Shown: piece after piece, positions 25,082-33,128 of the stretch | Numbering within the stretch: position 1 is the first letter of the stretch | Layout of the letters: each line of letters begins with the position of its first letter | DNA from: CAYNHF01 sp964397045 | Lineage (GTDB): Bacteria; Actinomycetota; Acidimicrobiia; Spongiisociales; UBA5794 | Reading direction: 5' to 3' | Length of the DNA stretch: 45,719 nt | Assembly (NCBI GenBank): GCA_964397045.1 | Contig: CAYNHF010000040.1 | Location: 1-45,719, forward strand | The notes under the pieces: generated by a model | Seen by the model: only the letters and a program-made list of their open reading frames with translations | The model's database searches: none | Told to the model about the DNA's origin: nothing | Made by a program: the position numbers and the translations under genes

Positions 25082-25343
25082 GCGCTCCCCCTTCGCCTCC
25101 CCGCTCGCTGCCGTGGGTCGGGCTCAGGGGACTGAAACCGGTACGTAGTAAAGCGTACTCATCCGCTACGGCAGGCGGCTGCGAACGCCGCGACCTCAGC
25201 CGTGTCCGGATACGAGTTCGCGGGACCGCTCCGTGTGGAGATTGACGCTGCTGAACGGGAACCTGCGGTGCGTCCGGATACGTTTCAACCTGGACGTGAC
25301 AATGACGTCGCTTTGGCGCGGCGTATCCCTCCCAGGCAGGACC

Positions 25344-27557
25344 ATGACCGACCACGAAGGACCGCGACGGGCGACGCCTTCCCCCCGACCACCGGTACCA
25401 TCCCCCGCCGTGATTGAAGATCGCGTTCTCTCCGACCGGTACCGGCTCCGCGGACATCTCGCCCGTGGGGGCATGGCGGACGTCTATCGCGCCGAAGATC
25501 TCCTCCTCGGCCGTAACGTCGCGGTCAAGATCCTCCATGAGCAATTCGCTCGAGACGACGCCTTCGTCGAACGCTTTCGTCGTGAGGCACAGGCTGCGGC
25601 CAACCTGACGCACCCCAACATCGTGTCGATCTTCGATTGGGGCCAGGACGGCGCTACTTACTACATGGTGATGGAACTGATCGAGGGCAGAACCCTGCGC
25701 GACGTCATCCGCAGCGAAGGCCCACTCCTTCCGAAGCGCGCTGCAGAAATCGTTGCCGAAGCCGCCGCAGCCATGAACGTTGCCCATCAGGCAGGGGTTT
25801 TCCACCGCGACATCAAACCCGGCAACATCATGCTCACGCCGGACGGCAGCGTGAAAGTGACCGACTTCGGGATCGCCAGGGCGCTCGACGACTCCGAAGA
25901 ACTCACTCGCACGGGAGCCGTCATTGGGACCGCCACCTACTTCAGCCCCGAACAAGCCCAGGGGTTGCCTGCCGACGCCAGGTCAGACATTTACTCCCTC
26001 GGCGTGGTGCTCTACGAACTCCTGTGCGGTCGACCCCCGTTTACCGGCGAGAGCCCGGTCGCTGTGGCGTACCAGCACGTGTCGGAGTACGCACTCCCTG
26101 CCCGCCAGGTGAATCCGGATGCACCTGCCGAACTCGAGATGATCGCCGCCAAGGCAATGGAGAAGGACCCGGCGAGTCGCTATCAGACGGCTGCCGAGAT
26201 GCGGCTCGACCTCGTTGCCTACCTTCAGGGTGACCCGATCGCGCTGGCTCCCGTCGTAGTCGCCGCCCCTGCCGGAGCGGCAGCCACCGAACTCATGACG
26301 CATGCTGGAGGGGCTGCCACCACTGCAAACGGGGCTGTGGCGTACGACACGGAGGAGCGACAGGGATCCACGGCCGCCTACGTAGGCACCATCGTGAGCC
26401 TCCTCGTGATCCTTGCGGTCGGGGTATTCGTGTTGTGGCGTCTGCTGGCACCTGCCCCGGTGGCCGCCCCGGCGGACACGGTTGTGGTTCCCAACCTGGT
26501 AGGGATGGAACGGAGCGAAGCCTTCGAATCGCTTCAGGAGTTGGACCTGAAGGTCCGACAACGCGATCAGGTGTCTGAAGACGTTCCCGCCAACTTCGTG
26601 ATCGCCACCGATCCCGTGGCGGAAACGGAAATTGTCCCCGGCGACTTCGTCACCGTCGTCATTTCGACCGGGCCGGAGCAGTTCACGCTGCCCAATGTGG
26701 TCAACGACACCCTCGACTCCGCGATAGAGCGAATCGAGAAGAACGGATTCGAGGTTGGCCTCACCAACTATGTGCCATCGGACACCGTTGAACCGAATGT
26801 GGTGATTCGGCAGTCACCGGGCCCGGGGCCGCAGCCACCGGGAACTGTGGTCGACCTCGAGGTCTCCACCGGACCCTTCGCCCAAACGATGCCGGACGTG
26901 GCCAACATGACCCTCGACAGCGCGCTGACCACGCTGGCCGAAGCCGGATTCACCAACATCGAGACGCTGGATGAGTACTCCGCAGACGTACTCGAAGGCT
27001 TCGTGGTAAGAACCAACCCGGTCGCGGGGCAGCAGGTGCCTCGCGAGAACACTGTGCAGGTATTCGTCTCGCTCGGCCCCGAACCGGTGGAGCTCCCCAA
27101 CCTCGTGGGCGACACTCGGGCCGAGGCCGGCGCAACTCTCGATGGTCTCGGGCTGGTGATGGCCGTCGGCGACCCGACCGATGTCACCGCTGCCAGCGGC
27201 CTCAACGGTCTCGTGGCGGCGCAGAGCCCGGCCGCAGGCACCGAGCTGGTAGCCGGCGACACCGTCACGGTTTCCGTCGGTCAGCTGATCCAGGTCACCG
27301 TGCCGCCCCTCATCGGCTTGTCCCCTGCGGAGGCGGACTCGCTGCTCGCCGGGCTCGGCTTGCGGCTCGACGTGATTGGCGAAACCGAAACCGAAGACCC
27401 CGAACTCGTCGGGTCGGTCGCTACCCAGGATCCTGCGGCAGGGACGGTGCTTCCCGACGGGTCGAGCGTTCAAGCGACGATCGGTACCCTCCCGCCTCCG
27501 ACGACTACTACGACCACCACCGCGGTGACGACCACCACCGCCCCACCGGACGGATGA
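25344..27557 (+). CDS. pknB: PASTA-domain Ser/Thr protein kinase
   Basis: This 737-residue kinase has a full catalytic domain (about 30-295). A glycine loop GHLARGGMADVY is followed by Lys near 62, HRDIKPGN near 155-161 with catalytic Asp 156, DFG near 174, and a Thr-rich activation loop (TRTGAVIGTATY). A membrane helix follows near 345-370, then five consecutive PASTA repeats and a Thr/Pro tail. PASTA repeats bind muropeptides or lipid II, so the kinase senses wall state and phosphorylates division proteins such as FhaA/FhaB. ATG 25344 is preferred; 25302 and a GTG near 25411 are alternatives. No pknA homologue precedes it. mutY overlaps its stop. Confidence 0.93.
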   Translation: MTDHEGPRRATPSPRPPVPSPAVIEDRVLSDRYRLRGHLARGGMADVYRAEDLLLGRNVAVKILHEQFARDDAFVERFRREAQAAANLTHPNIVSIFDWGQDGATYYMVMELIEGRTLRDVIRSEGPLLPKRAAEIVAEAAAAMNVAHQAGVFHRDIKPGNIMLTPDGSVKVTDFGIARALDDSEELTRTGAVIGTATYFSPEQAQGLPADARSDIYSLGVVLYELLCGRPPFTGESPVAVAYQHVSEYALPARQVNPDAPAELEMIAAKAMEKDPASRYQTAAEMRLDLVAYLQGDPIALAPVVVAAPAGAAATELMTHAGGAATTANGAVAYDTEERQGSTAAYVGTIVSLLVILAVGVFVLWRLLAPAPVAAPADTVVVPNLVGMERSEAFESLQELDLKVRQRDQVSEDVPANFVIATDPVAETEIVPGDFVTVVISTGPEQFTLPNVVNDTLDSAIERIEKNGFEVGLTNYVPSDTVEPNVVIRQSPGPGPQPPGTVVDLEVSTGPFAQTMPDVANMTLDSALTTLAEAGFTNIETLDEYSADVLEGFVVRTNPVAGQQVPRENTVQVFVSLGPEPVELPNLVGDTRAEAGATLDGLGLVMAVGDPTDVTAASGLNGLVAAQSPAAGTELVAGDTVTVSVGQLIQVTVPPLIGLSPAEADSLLAGLGLRLDVIGETETEDPELVGSVATQDPAAGTVLPDGSSVQATIGTLPPPTTTTTTTAVTTTTAPPDG

Positions 27558-28396
27558 CCGCGGCCCGCGCACCGGCATCAGACCGAGAACGCAACACTGC
27601 TTTGCTCGAGTGGTACGCGGCGGGACATCGCGACTTCCCCTGGCGCAGGACATCAGACCCCTACGGCATCCTGGTCGCAGAGGTAATGCTGCAGCAGACC
27701 CAGGCCGAACGGGTGGTTGCTCACTACACACGGTTCCTGGCACGGTTCCCGACCGTTGAGGACCTCGCCACAGCCCCGCTCGGCGCGGTGCTGGAGACCT
27801 GGTCGGGTCTGGGCTACAACAACCGGGCCAAGCGGCTGCGCGATACCGCACGAGTCGTCGTTGTCGCCGGGTGGCCCCGGACGCTTGTTGGCCTCGCCGA
27901 GCTACCCGGAGTCGGGCCGTATACCGCGGCGGCGATCGGTTCCTTCGCCTTCGGCCTCAGCGAGCCCGCCGTCGACACCAATGTGCGCCGTGTGCTCGGT
28001 CGCTGGCATGGTGAACCTCTGAACGGAGTAGTCCTCACCAGCGTGGCCGCCGAAGACATGGCGGATGCTGATGCCGCGGCCTGGAACCAGGCGATGATGG
28101 AACTGGGGGCGACACGATGCACCCCACAGTCGCCAGCCTGCCCGCAATGCCCCGTTGCAGACTGGTGCGCCGGCCCCGAGGTGTACGTGCCACCGCGGCC
28201 CCAGCGACGCTTCGAGGGTTCCGGACGCCAACTCAGGGGTGCGATCGTCCGTCGCCTCGTCATGGGGCCTGCCACCCTCGAAGAGCTGGCTGCGGCCACG
28301 GGATTCGAACCCGGATGGGTGGAAGAGGCGGCTGCTGATCTGGCGTCCGAGGGGCTGGTGGCCACCGAGGATGGTGGCTACCGGCTTTCCGACTGA
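27554..28396 (+). CDS. mutY: A/G-specific adenine glycosylase MutY
   Basis: The 280-residue enzyme removes adenine mispaired with 8-oxoguanine. Visible features are VAEVMLQQTQ with catalytic Glu 43, the helix-hairpin-helix LPGVGPYTAAAIGSFAF, VDTNVRRV with Asp 141, and the [4Fe-4S] loop C-x6-C-x2-C-x5-C (Cys 189, 196, 199, 205). The C-terminus lacks the NUDIX-like 8-oxoG recognition domain of E. coli MutY. It instead has a short winged-helix-like segment (about 220-280), as in other actinobacterial forms. It starts with an ATGA overlap with pknB, so DNA repair is coupled to the kinase transcript. Confidence 0.94.
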   Translation: MTAARAPASDRERNTALLEWYAAGHRDFPWRRTSDPYGILVAEVMLQQTQAERVVAHYTRFLARFPTVEDLATAPLGAVLETWSGLGYNNRAKRLRDTARVVVVAGWPRTLVGLAELPGVGPYTAAAIGSFAFGLSEPAVDTNVRRVLGRWHGEPLNGVVLTSVAAEDMADADAAAWNQAMMELGATRCTPQSPACPQCPVADWCAGPEVYVPPRPQRRFEGSGRQLRGAIVRRLVMGPATLEELAAATGFEPGWVEEAAADLASEGLVATEDGGYRLSD

Positions 28397-28399
28397 TCG

Positions 28400-28957
28400 T
28401 CAGCCGAGGAAGTTGGCCAGCAGCGCCTTGCCCTCCGTCGTCATGATGCTCTCGGGATGAAACTGCACGCCGGTCACCGGTAGCTCTCGGTGACGAACGG
28501 CTTGGACCACTCCATCCTCGGAGTGCGCGGTCACCTCGAGCTCATCCGGCAGCGCGACACTTGCCAGTGAGTGGTAGCGAGTTGCAGTGAACGGATTACT
28601 CAGTCCGGTGAACACGCCCCGGCCGTCGTGGGTGATTTGAGAGGTCTTCCCATGCCGGGGCTCCGGCGCCCTCTCGACCCTGCCACCGAACGCGACCGCC
28701 ACCGCCTGATGGCCCAGGCACACCCCAAGCGTCGGAATCTCGGAACCGAGAGTCTGGATGTACGCGACGGAGAACCCGGCATCCTCAGGACGGCCGGGGC
28801 CGGGCGAAATCACGAGACGATCGGGTTCGAGGGCGGCCCCTGCACCCGGCGGAAGTTCGTCATTGCGCGCCACGATGGGGTCCGCGCCGAGTTCGCCGAG
28901 GTATTGGACCAGGTTAAAGGTGAAGGAGTCGTAGTTATCGATGACAAGGACCTTCAT
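28400..28957 (-). CDS. pabA: Glutamine amidotransferase subunit of anthranilate/aminodeoxychorismate synthase
   Basis: The 185-residue class I glutamine amidotransferase has its full triad: Cys 80 in GVCLGHQ, and His 167 and Glu 169 in FHPES. The N-terminal IDNYDSFTFNLVQYL is diagnostic for TrpG/PabA. It releases ammonia from glutamine for chorismate aminating enzymes. No trpE or pabB lies in the window, so folate or tryptophan use cannot be decided. In actinobacteria this gene normally sits beside crgA and the sortase, as here. It overlaps the small membrane gene upstream by 4 bases. Confidence 0.9.
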   Translation of the reverse strand: MKVLVIDNYDSFTFNLVQYLGELGADPIVARNDELPPGAGAALEPDRLVISPGPGRPEDAGFSVAYIQTLGSEIPTLGVCLGHQAVAVAFGGRVERAPEPRHGKTSQITHDGRGVFTGLSNPFTATRYHSLASVALPDELEVTAHSEDGVVQAVRHRELPVTGVQFHPESIMTTEGKALLANFLG

Positions 28958-29112
28958 CCCACAGCACCGCCGGTATCGAGGAACGTGTTACCTGCCCACT
29001 CGTAGAAGAAGTGCAACGCGACGAGGAAAGCCGCAACAATCACCACCGACTCGAGGATCCGGACCGGAAGTGGGCCCGGCAGGGCACGAAAGCCACGTGG
29101 GATCCAGTTCAC
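28954..29112 (-). CDS. Small membrane protein between sortase and pabA
   Basis: A 52-residue product with one hydrophobic helix (about 20-42: ESVVIVAAFLVALHFFYEWA). Its GTG start overlaps the sortase stop (GTGA) and its stop overlaps the pabA start (ATGA). Two coupled junctions make a real gene likely in spite of its size. No function is known. Confidence 0.65.
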   Translation of the reverse strand: MNWIPRGFRALPGPLPVRILESVVIVAAFLVALHFFYEWAGNTFLDTGGAVG

Positions 29113-29918
29113 AGCCGCGATCCGATCTGCTGGATGACATCGTGGTTCGGCCCATCGATCAGCTCGGCCCGCACGATGAGACGGCGTCTGGCAGAGAACT
29201 TGGGGTGGCAGGTGGTGAGTGTCAACCAGGAGCCCGGCATCGCGTCCACTACCCACACATCTTTCGGTTTGACGATGAACGTCTCCCTCACTTGGTACAC
29301 GTGCGTCCCCAGGGCGGTCTCGACCTCGATGGTGTCTCCCAGCACGAGCTCATCCAGCTCATGGAAGGGGGCGCCGTAGGTCGTGCGGTGTCCGCTGATC
29401 ACCGAGTTACCCGGCTGCCCCGGAAGCGGCGTGTGTGGCATGTGACCGGCACCAGTCTTGAGATCGCGGCGAGTCACCCCTTGGACAACGTTCCAACCTT
29501 CCTGAAGACGCTCGATCTTCGGGATTCGGATGAGAGCGAACGATTGGTGGAGTTCGGGGCTCAACTCCACCTGGAGCGGCAGCGCCTCAGCAGGATCGAA
29601 TGTTCCGGAAGGCGGGGCGTCCTCACCTCCTGTGATGAGGGTCCCGTCGGGAAGCACGGTGGCTTGCTGCGTGACGACGACGGTCTCGACTTCGGCCGTC
29701 GCGAAGTAGTCGATCCGTTCCTCGGAAAGCGCCCCCTGTCCCTGCTCGGCAAACCAGGTGGTCACCCACAGCTGGTGAGCGACAAACCCGAGCGTGAGCA
29801 GGCCGAACCAGACCATCAGCCAGCCGAAACCGCCGAAGATGCGCGCGACGCGACCCGCCGATTTCACCTCCAGCGGCTCCCAGTTACGGCTGGTTGCCTC
29901 TGCCGTGTCTTCGATCAC
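29109..29918 (-). CDS. Sortase, class E-like
   Basis: The 269-residue transpeptidase has a cytoplasmic N-terminus, one membrane helix (about 25-50) and a sortase domain. The catalytic residues are His near 177 (SGHRTTYGAPF), Cys near 237 (TLTTCHPKF) and Arg in the following ARRR. TLTTC matches the family TLxTC signature. The GTG at 29918 is selected because AGGAG lies 7 bases upstream. Class E is inferred from the genomic location next to crgA and the actinobacterial context. No obvious LPxTG or LAxTG substrate is encoded in this window. Confidence 0.92.
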   Translation of the reverse strand: MIEDTAEATSRNWEPLEVKSAGRVARIFGGFGWLMVWFGLLTLGFVAHQLWVTTWFAEQGQGALSEERIDYFATAEVETVVVTQQATVLPDGTLITGGEDAPPSGTFDPAEALPLQVELSPELHQSFALIRIPKIERLQEGWNVVQGVTRRDLKTGAGHMPHTPLPGQPGNSVISGHRTTYGAPFHELDELVLGDTIEVETALGTHVYQVRETFIVKPKDVWVVDAMPGSWLTLTTCHPKFSARRRLIVRAELIDGPNHDVIQQIGSRL

Positions 29919-30022
29919 ACGTTGCTCCTGTTGCCTGACCCCCTGCGAGGGTACCTTCCGATCACCTATATCGGAACGGATCCCGGCGGACTTGTGACAC
30001 TCTCCGACTACGCTTTGGGGCC

Positions 30023-30274
30023 ATGCCAGTCTCCAAAGGTCGCAAGAAGGCCAAGAAACGACCGCCTCCACCTGCCAAGAAGGATCCGGTCAAGGCCAAG
30101 GGCCCGTCGCCGCTCTGGTACGTGATTCTCATGTTCGGCCTGATGGCCGTGGGACTCATCGTCATCCTTCTTAACTACATGGATGTGCTGCCCGGTGGTA
30201 CAGACAGCAAGTATCTCCTTGCCGGCCTCGCCGGAATCGGCGTCGGGTTCGCGATGACGATGAACTACCGCTGA
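30023..30274 (+). CDS. crgA: Cell division protein CrgA
   Basis: The 83-residue protein has a very basic N-terminus (KGRKKAKKR), a membrane helix at about 31-51 and a second at about 63-79, separated by a short loop. This is the size and topology of CrgA, which binds FtsZ, FtsQ and PBPs and tunes septum formation in actinobacteria. It diverges from the sortase unit, leaving 104 bases for two promoters. The GC-rich region after it contains no further plus-strand gene. Confidence 0.92.
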   Translation: MPVSKGRKKAKKRPPPPAKKDPVKAKGPSPLWYVILMFGLMAVGLIVILLNYMDVLPGGTDSKYLLAGLAGIGVGFAMTMNYR

Positions 30275-30380
30275 CCGGCGCTCCGACCTAGTTACACGCG
30301 TGTAGTTATCCCCCGGAGTGTCCACAGCTGGGGATATGCCGTCTTCGGGTAGTCGATTCGACACGAAGCAGGGTCTCTCC

Positions 30381-30614
30381 TCATACCTCGACCATCGGCT
30401 CCCTGCAGTGGCGCGGCGCCGTCACCTCGGACTCCTCCTGCGCATGCGTCACCGTGAGACGCAGCCCGCAAACCGTACAACGGTAGTCCACTGCCACCTC
30501 GATCACCTCGTCGGGATCCGGCTCCGCGGGTACAGGTCGTGCGAGCAGCCGAACCGCCCATAGGCCCGCGGCGAACACGGAAACCCCCAACGCGACGGCG
30601 ATCAGTACGTTCAT
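30381..30614 (-). CDS. Small membrane protein with a C-terminal zinc-ribbon-like motif
   Basis: The 77-residue product has an N-terminal hydrophobic helix (about 3-25), then an acidic linker and a short Cys motif (CTVCG near 46, a later HC near 69). The tail would lie in the cytoplasm or outside depending on orientation. It is 12 bases downstream of the thiolase gene on the same strand and probably shares its transcript. No family assignment. Confidence 0.65.
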   Translation of the reverse strand: MNVLIAVALGVSVFAAGLWAVRLLARPVPAEPDPDEVIEVAVDYRCTVCGLRLTVTHAQEESEVTAPRHCREPMVEV

Positions 30615-30626
30615 CTCCCGAGGTGC

Positions 30627-31796
30627 TCAGACGCCGACACGTTCGATGATCGTGGCGTTCGCCATCCCGCCACCCTCGCACATCGTCTGCAGTCCGTACC
30701 TGCCGCCGGACCGCTCCAGCTCGTTGACCAGAGTGGTCATCAGCTTCGCCCCGGAAGCACCGAGCGGATGCCCGAGCGCGATGGCACCGCCGTTCACGTT
30801 CACCTTCTCGGGATCGGCGCCCGTCTCCTGGAGGAAGGCTCCAACAACGCTGGCGAAGGCCTCGTTGACTTCGAAGAGATCGATGTCTTCAAGCGTCAGA
30901 CCCGACTTCTGCAACACCTTCTCCGTCGCCGGGATGGGTCCAGTGAGCATCAGCACGGGGTCGACGCCGGCCAGCACCATGGCGCGGATCCGCGCCCGCG
31001 GTGTCAGGCTCAGTTCCTCCGCCTTCGCTTGACTCATGATGAGTACTGCAGCCGCCCCGTCTGTGATCTGCGATGAGTTCCCTGCGGTGACCCTGCCTTC
31101 CTCCTTGAACACCGGCTTGAGTCCGGCCAGGACCTCGGTGGTGGTGGTTGGACGGATCCCCTCGTCGGTTGCCATCAGCTCGATCGTGCCGTCTTCGTTC
31201 TGCACCTCAATCGGCAGAATCTCACGCTCGAAGCGGCCCTCCTCCGTTGCGCGGGCGGCACGCTGGTGGCTTCTCGCCGAGATATCGTCCAACTCCTCCC
31301 GGCTCAACTCCCACTTCTCCGCAATCATCTCCGCCGAAATCCCCTGGGGCACGAGTCCTGCGTCGTATCGGTCCATCATTCGCGGTCCGAACGGGAAGCC
31401 GGGGCCCTGCTGAGCGGTCACTCCCATTGGCACCCGCGTCATTGATTCGACCCCCGCGGCAATCACGATGTCGTACACCCCTGCCATCACCCCCTGTGCC
31501 GCGAAATGCGCAGCCTGCTGGCTAGAGCCACACTGCCGATCGATCGTCGTGCCGGGAACGGTCTCCGGGAAGCCGGCAGCCAGTACGGCGTTGCGGGCGA
31601 CGTTGTAGGTCTGCTCCCCGGTCTGCATGACACACCCGGCAATAACGTCATCGATGAGTACCGGATTGAGATCGTTACGTTCGACGACGGCGCGCAGGAC
31701 CTCGCTCAAGAGATCGACGGGGTGCCAGTCTTTGAGTTTGCCCCCCCGCCTGCCGCCCGGGGTGCGAACTGCGTCGACGATGACGGCATCAGCCAT
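30627..31796 (-). CDS. Thiolase (acetyl-CoA acyltransferase type)
   Basis: The 389-residue thiolase has nucleophilic Cys 89 (DRQCGSSQQA), GHPLG with His near 343, and the second Cys near 373 (TMCEGGG). All catalytic residues are intact. It cleaves 3-ketoacyl-CoA or condenses acetyl-CoA; the DRQCGSSQ variant is common in beta-oxidation acyltransferases. AAGGAG upstream supports the ATG at 31796. The tRNA-Ala gene lies 25 bases upstream on the same strand. With the CoA transferase and enoyl-CoA hydratase across the divergent region, it fits acyl-CoA degradation. Confidence 0.93.
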   Translation of the reverse strand: MADAVIVDAVRTPGGRRGGKLKDWHPVDLLSEVLRAVVERNDLNPVLIDDVIAGCVMQTGEQTYNVARNAVLAAGFPETVPGTTIDRQCGSSQQAAHFAAQGVMAGVYDIVIAAGVESMTRVPMGVTAQQGPGFPFGPRMMDRYDAGLVPQGISAEMIAEKWELSREELDDISARSHQRAARATEEGRFEREILPIEVQNEDGTIELMATDEGIRPTTTTEVLAGLKPVFKEEGRVTAGNSSQITDGAAAVLIMSQAKAEELSLTPRARIRAMVLAGVDPVLMLTGPIPATEKVLQKSGLTLEDIDLFEVNEAFASVVGAFLQETGADPEKVNVNGGAIALGHPLGASGAKLMTTLVNELERSGGRYGLQTMCEGGGMANATIIERVGV

Positions 31797-31821
31797 GCAC
31801 TCAACTCCTTGCCGTGGGCGG

Positions 31822-31895
31822 TGGAGACGATCGGATTCGAACCGACGACCCCCTGGTTGCAAACCAGGTGCTCTGCCAGACTGAGCTACGTCCCC
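31822..31895 (-). tRNA. tRNA-Ala (anticodon UGC)
   Basis: The minus strand folds as a standard cloverleaf with anticodon loop TTTGCAA. The acceptor stem contains the G3:U70 wobble pair that marks tRNA-Ala for alanyl-tRNA synthetase, with discriminator A. CCA is not encoded. Confidence 0.94.
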
Positions 31896-32329
31896 GTGGC
31901 GAGCGGCCATGGTACCGGGCTTCCGGGCCACCATCATCGCCGTACCGGCCGCCGTCATTGCCCGATCCTGCTGGATTACCCGGAGGCGCCCTGCCTCAAC
32001 CGCTGCGATCGCGGCCAGCTCCGTGGAGACATCGTGCCGAGCGCCGACGGGTCTGCCGATGTGAGGTCGGACCCGTCGCGGGCGTCTGCGCCCTCGGCGA
32101 GCGAACCCCCACCTCGTACAACACCTGGCTGCGACGCATCGGCACTGCGGTCCTCGGAAGGTGTCCTCGGGGAAGCTGCCGGACCCAATCGCGCCGGGCG
32201 GAATGGCAACCGACGAAGTTACTGCTTGACCGGCCCCTCCCACGAACGAATTGAGGGCCGTCTGTGCGATCCCGCCGGAGTTCCAGCCGCTGCGAAGCAT
32301 GCTCCTCGGTCCCGTACAATCGATTTCAC
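31896..32329. other. Gap without a recognisable gene, upstream of the SDR gene
   Basis: This stretch between tRNA-Ala and the SDR gene shows several open frames but no recognisable protein. A TACAAT at 32315-32320, ten bases before the SDR start, resembles a -10 box and could give a short-leader transcript. No matching -35 is evident. Confidence 0.35.
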
Positions 32330-33115
32330 ATGAGCAGACGAGCCGACAATCACGCCAACGATTCGAGTCCTTTGGCGGGACGCGTCGTCCTCGTGACGGG
32401 AGGAAGCCGCGGCATCGGCGCCGCCATCGCCAAGGCCGCAGCGAGAGCCGGGGCCAACGTCGCCGTCGGGTATCGAGAACACGCCGCAGCGGCCACCTCG
32501 GTGGTGGAGAGCCTCCAGGACATGGGGAGCTCGGCTACTGCGTTTCAAGCCGATGTCTCCAACCCGCAGCAAGCGAAGCGCCTGATCGCGGACGTCGAGA
32601 ACTCGTTCGGGAGGATCGACGGTCTCGTCAACAACGCAGGCGTCATGCCGTCGAGCCCTCTGCTCGAGATGAGCGACGAGGAATGGACCCAGGTACTGCA
32701 CACCAATCTATTTGGGCCGTTCTACTGCGCGCGAGCCGCGTTGCCGGCCATGGTGGAGCGCGGCAACGGCTCAATTGTCATGATCTCATCACGGCTCGGC
32801 CAGATCGGCTGGCCCGAACTCGCCCACTACTCGGCGGCAAAGGCCGGACTCCTCGGCCTGACGAAGTCCCTGGCAAGGGAATTCGGACCGCGCGGCATCC
32901 GGGTGAATGCAGTCGCACCGGGGTTCACCGTCACCGACATGACCCGCGACATCGTCGATACCGAGTCGGGGCGACGCCGCCTTGCCGAACTCCCCTCTCG
33001 CCAGTTTCCTGAACCCGAGGACGTCGCCGCGGCCGTTCTGTTCCTCCTGTCGGATGCTGCCGCCCAGTTCCAGGGCCAGACCCTGAACCCCAACGGCGGC
33101 GGATTCATGCAGTGA
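32330..33115 (+). CDS. Short-chain dehydrogenase/reductase, FabG-like
   Basis: The 261-residue protein is a classical SDR: TGGSRGIG cofactor motif near 23-30, NNAG near 101-104, catalytic Ser near 153, and YSAAK with Tyr 167 and Lys 171. It probably reduces or oxidises a 3-oxoacyl or similar carbonyl substrate with NAD(P). The ATG at 32330 is preceded by a candidate -10 but no clear ribosome site, so the mRNA may be nearly leaderless. A CoA transferase gene follows 13 bases downstream, suggesting one operon for acid or acyl-CoA metabolism. Confidence 0.92.
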   Translation: MSRRADNHANDSSPLAGRVVLVTGGSRGIGAAIAKAAARAGANVAVGYREHAAAATSVVESLQDMGSSATAFQADVSNPQQAKRLIADVENSFGRIDGLVNNAGVMPSSPLLEMSDEEWTQVLHTNLFGPFYCARAALPAMVERGNGSIVMISSRLGQIGWPELAHYSAAKAGLLGLTKSLAREFGPRGIRVNAVAPGFTVTDMTRDIVDTESGRRRLAELPSRQFPEPEDVAAAVLFLLSDAAAQFQGQTLNPNGGGFMQ

Positions 33116-33128
33116 TCGGAGCTCGTCA

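Noticed and set aside
25141..25158. Operator-like inverted repeat GTACG...CGTAC
   Set aside because: Only 5 bp per arm with an 8-base spacer; expected by chance in a region of this size.
28941..30125. Plus-strand open frame opposite the sortase
   Set aside because: Shadow of the sortase and small membrane genes; no domain is visible and it crosses the crgA start.
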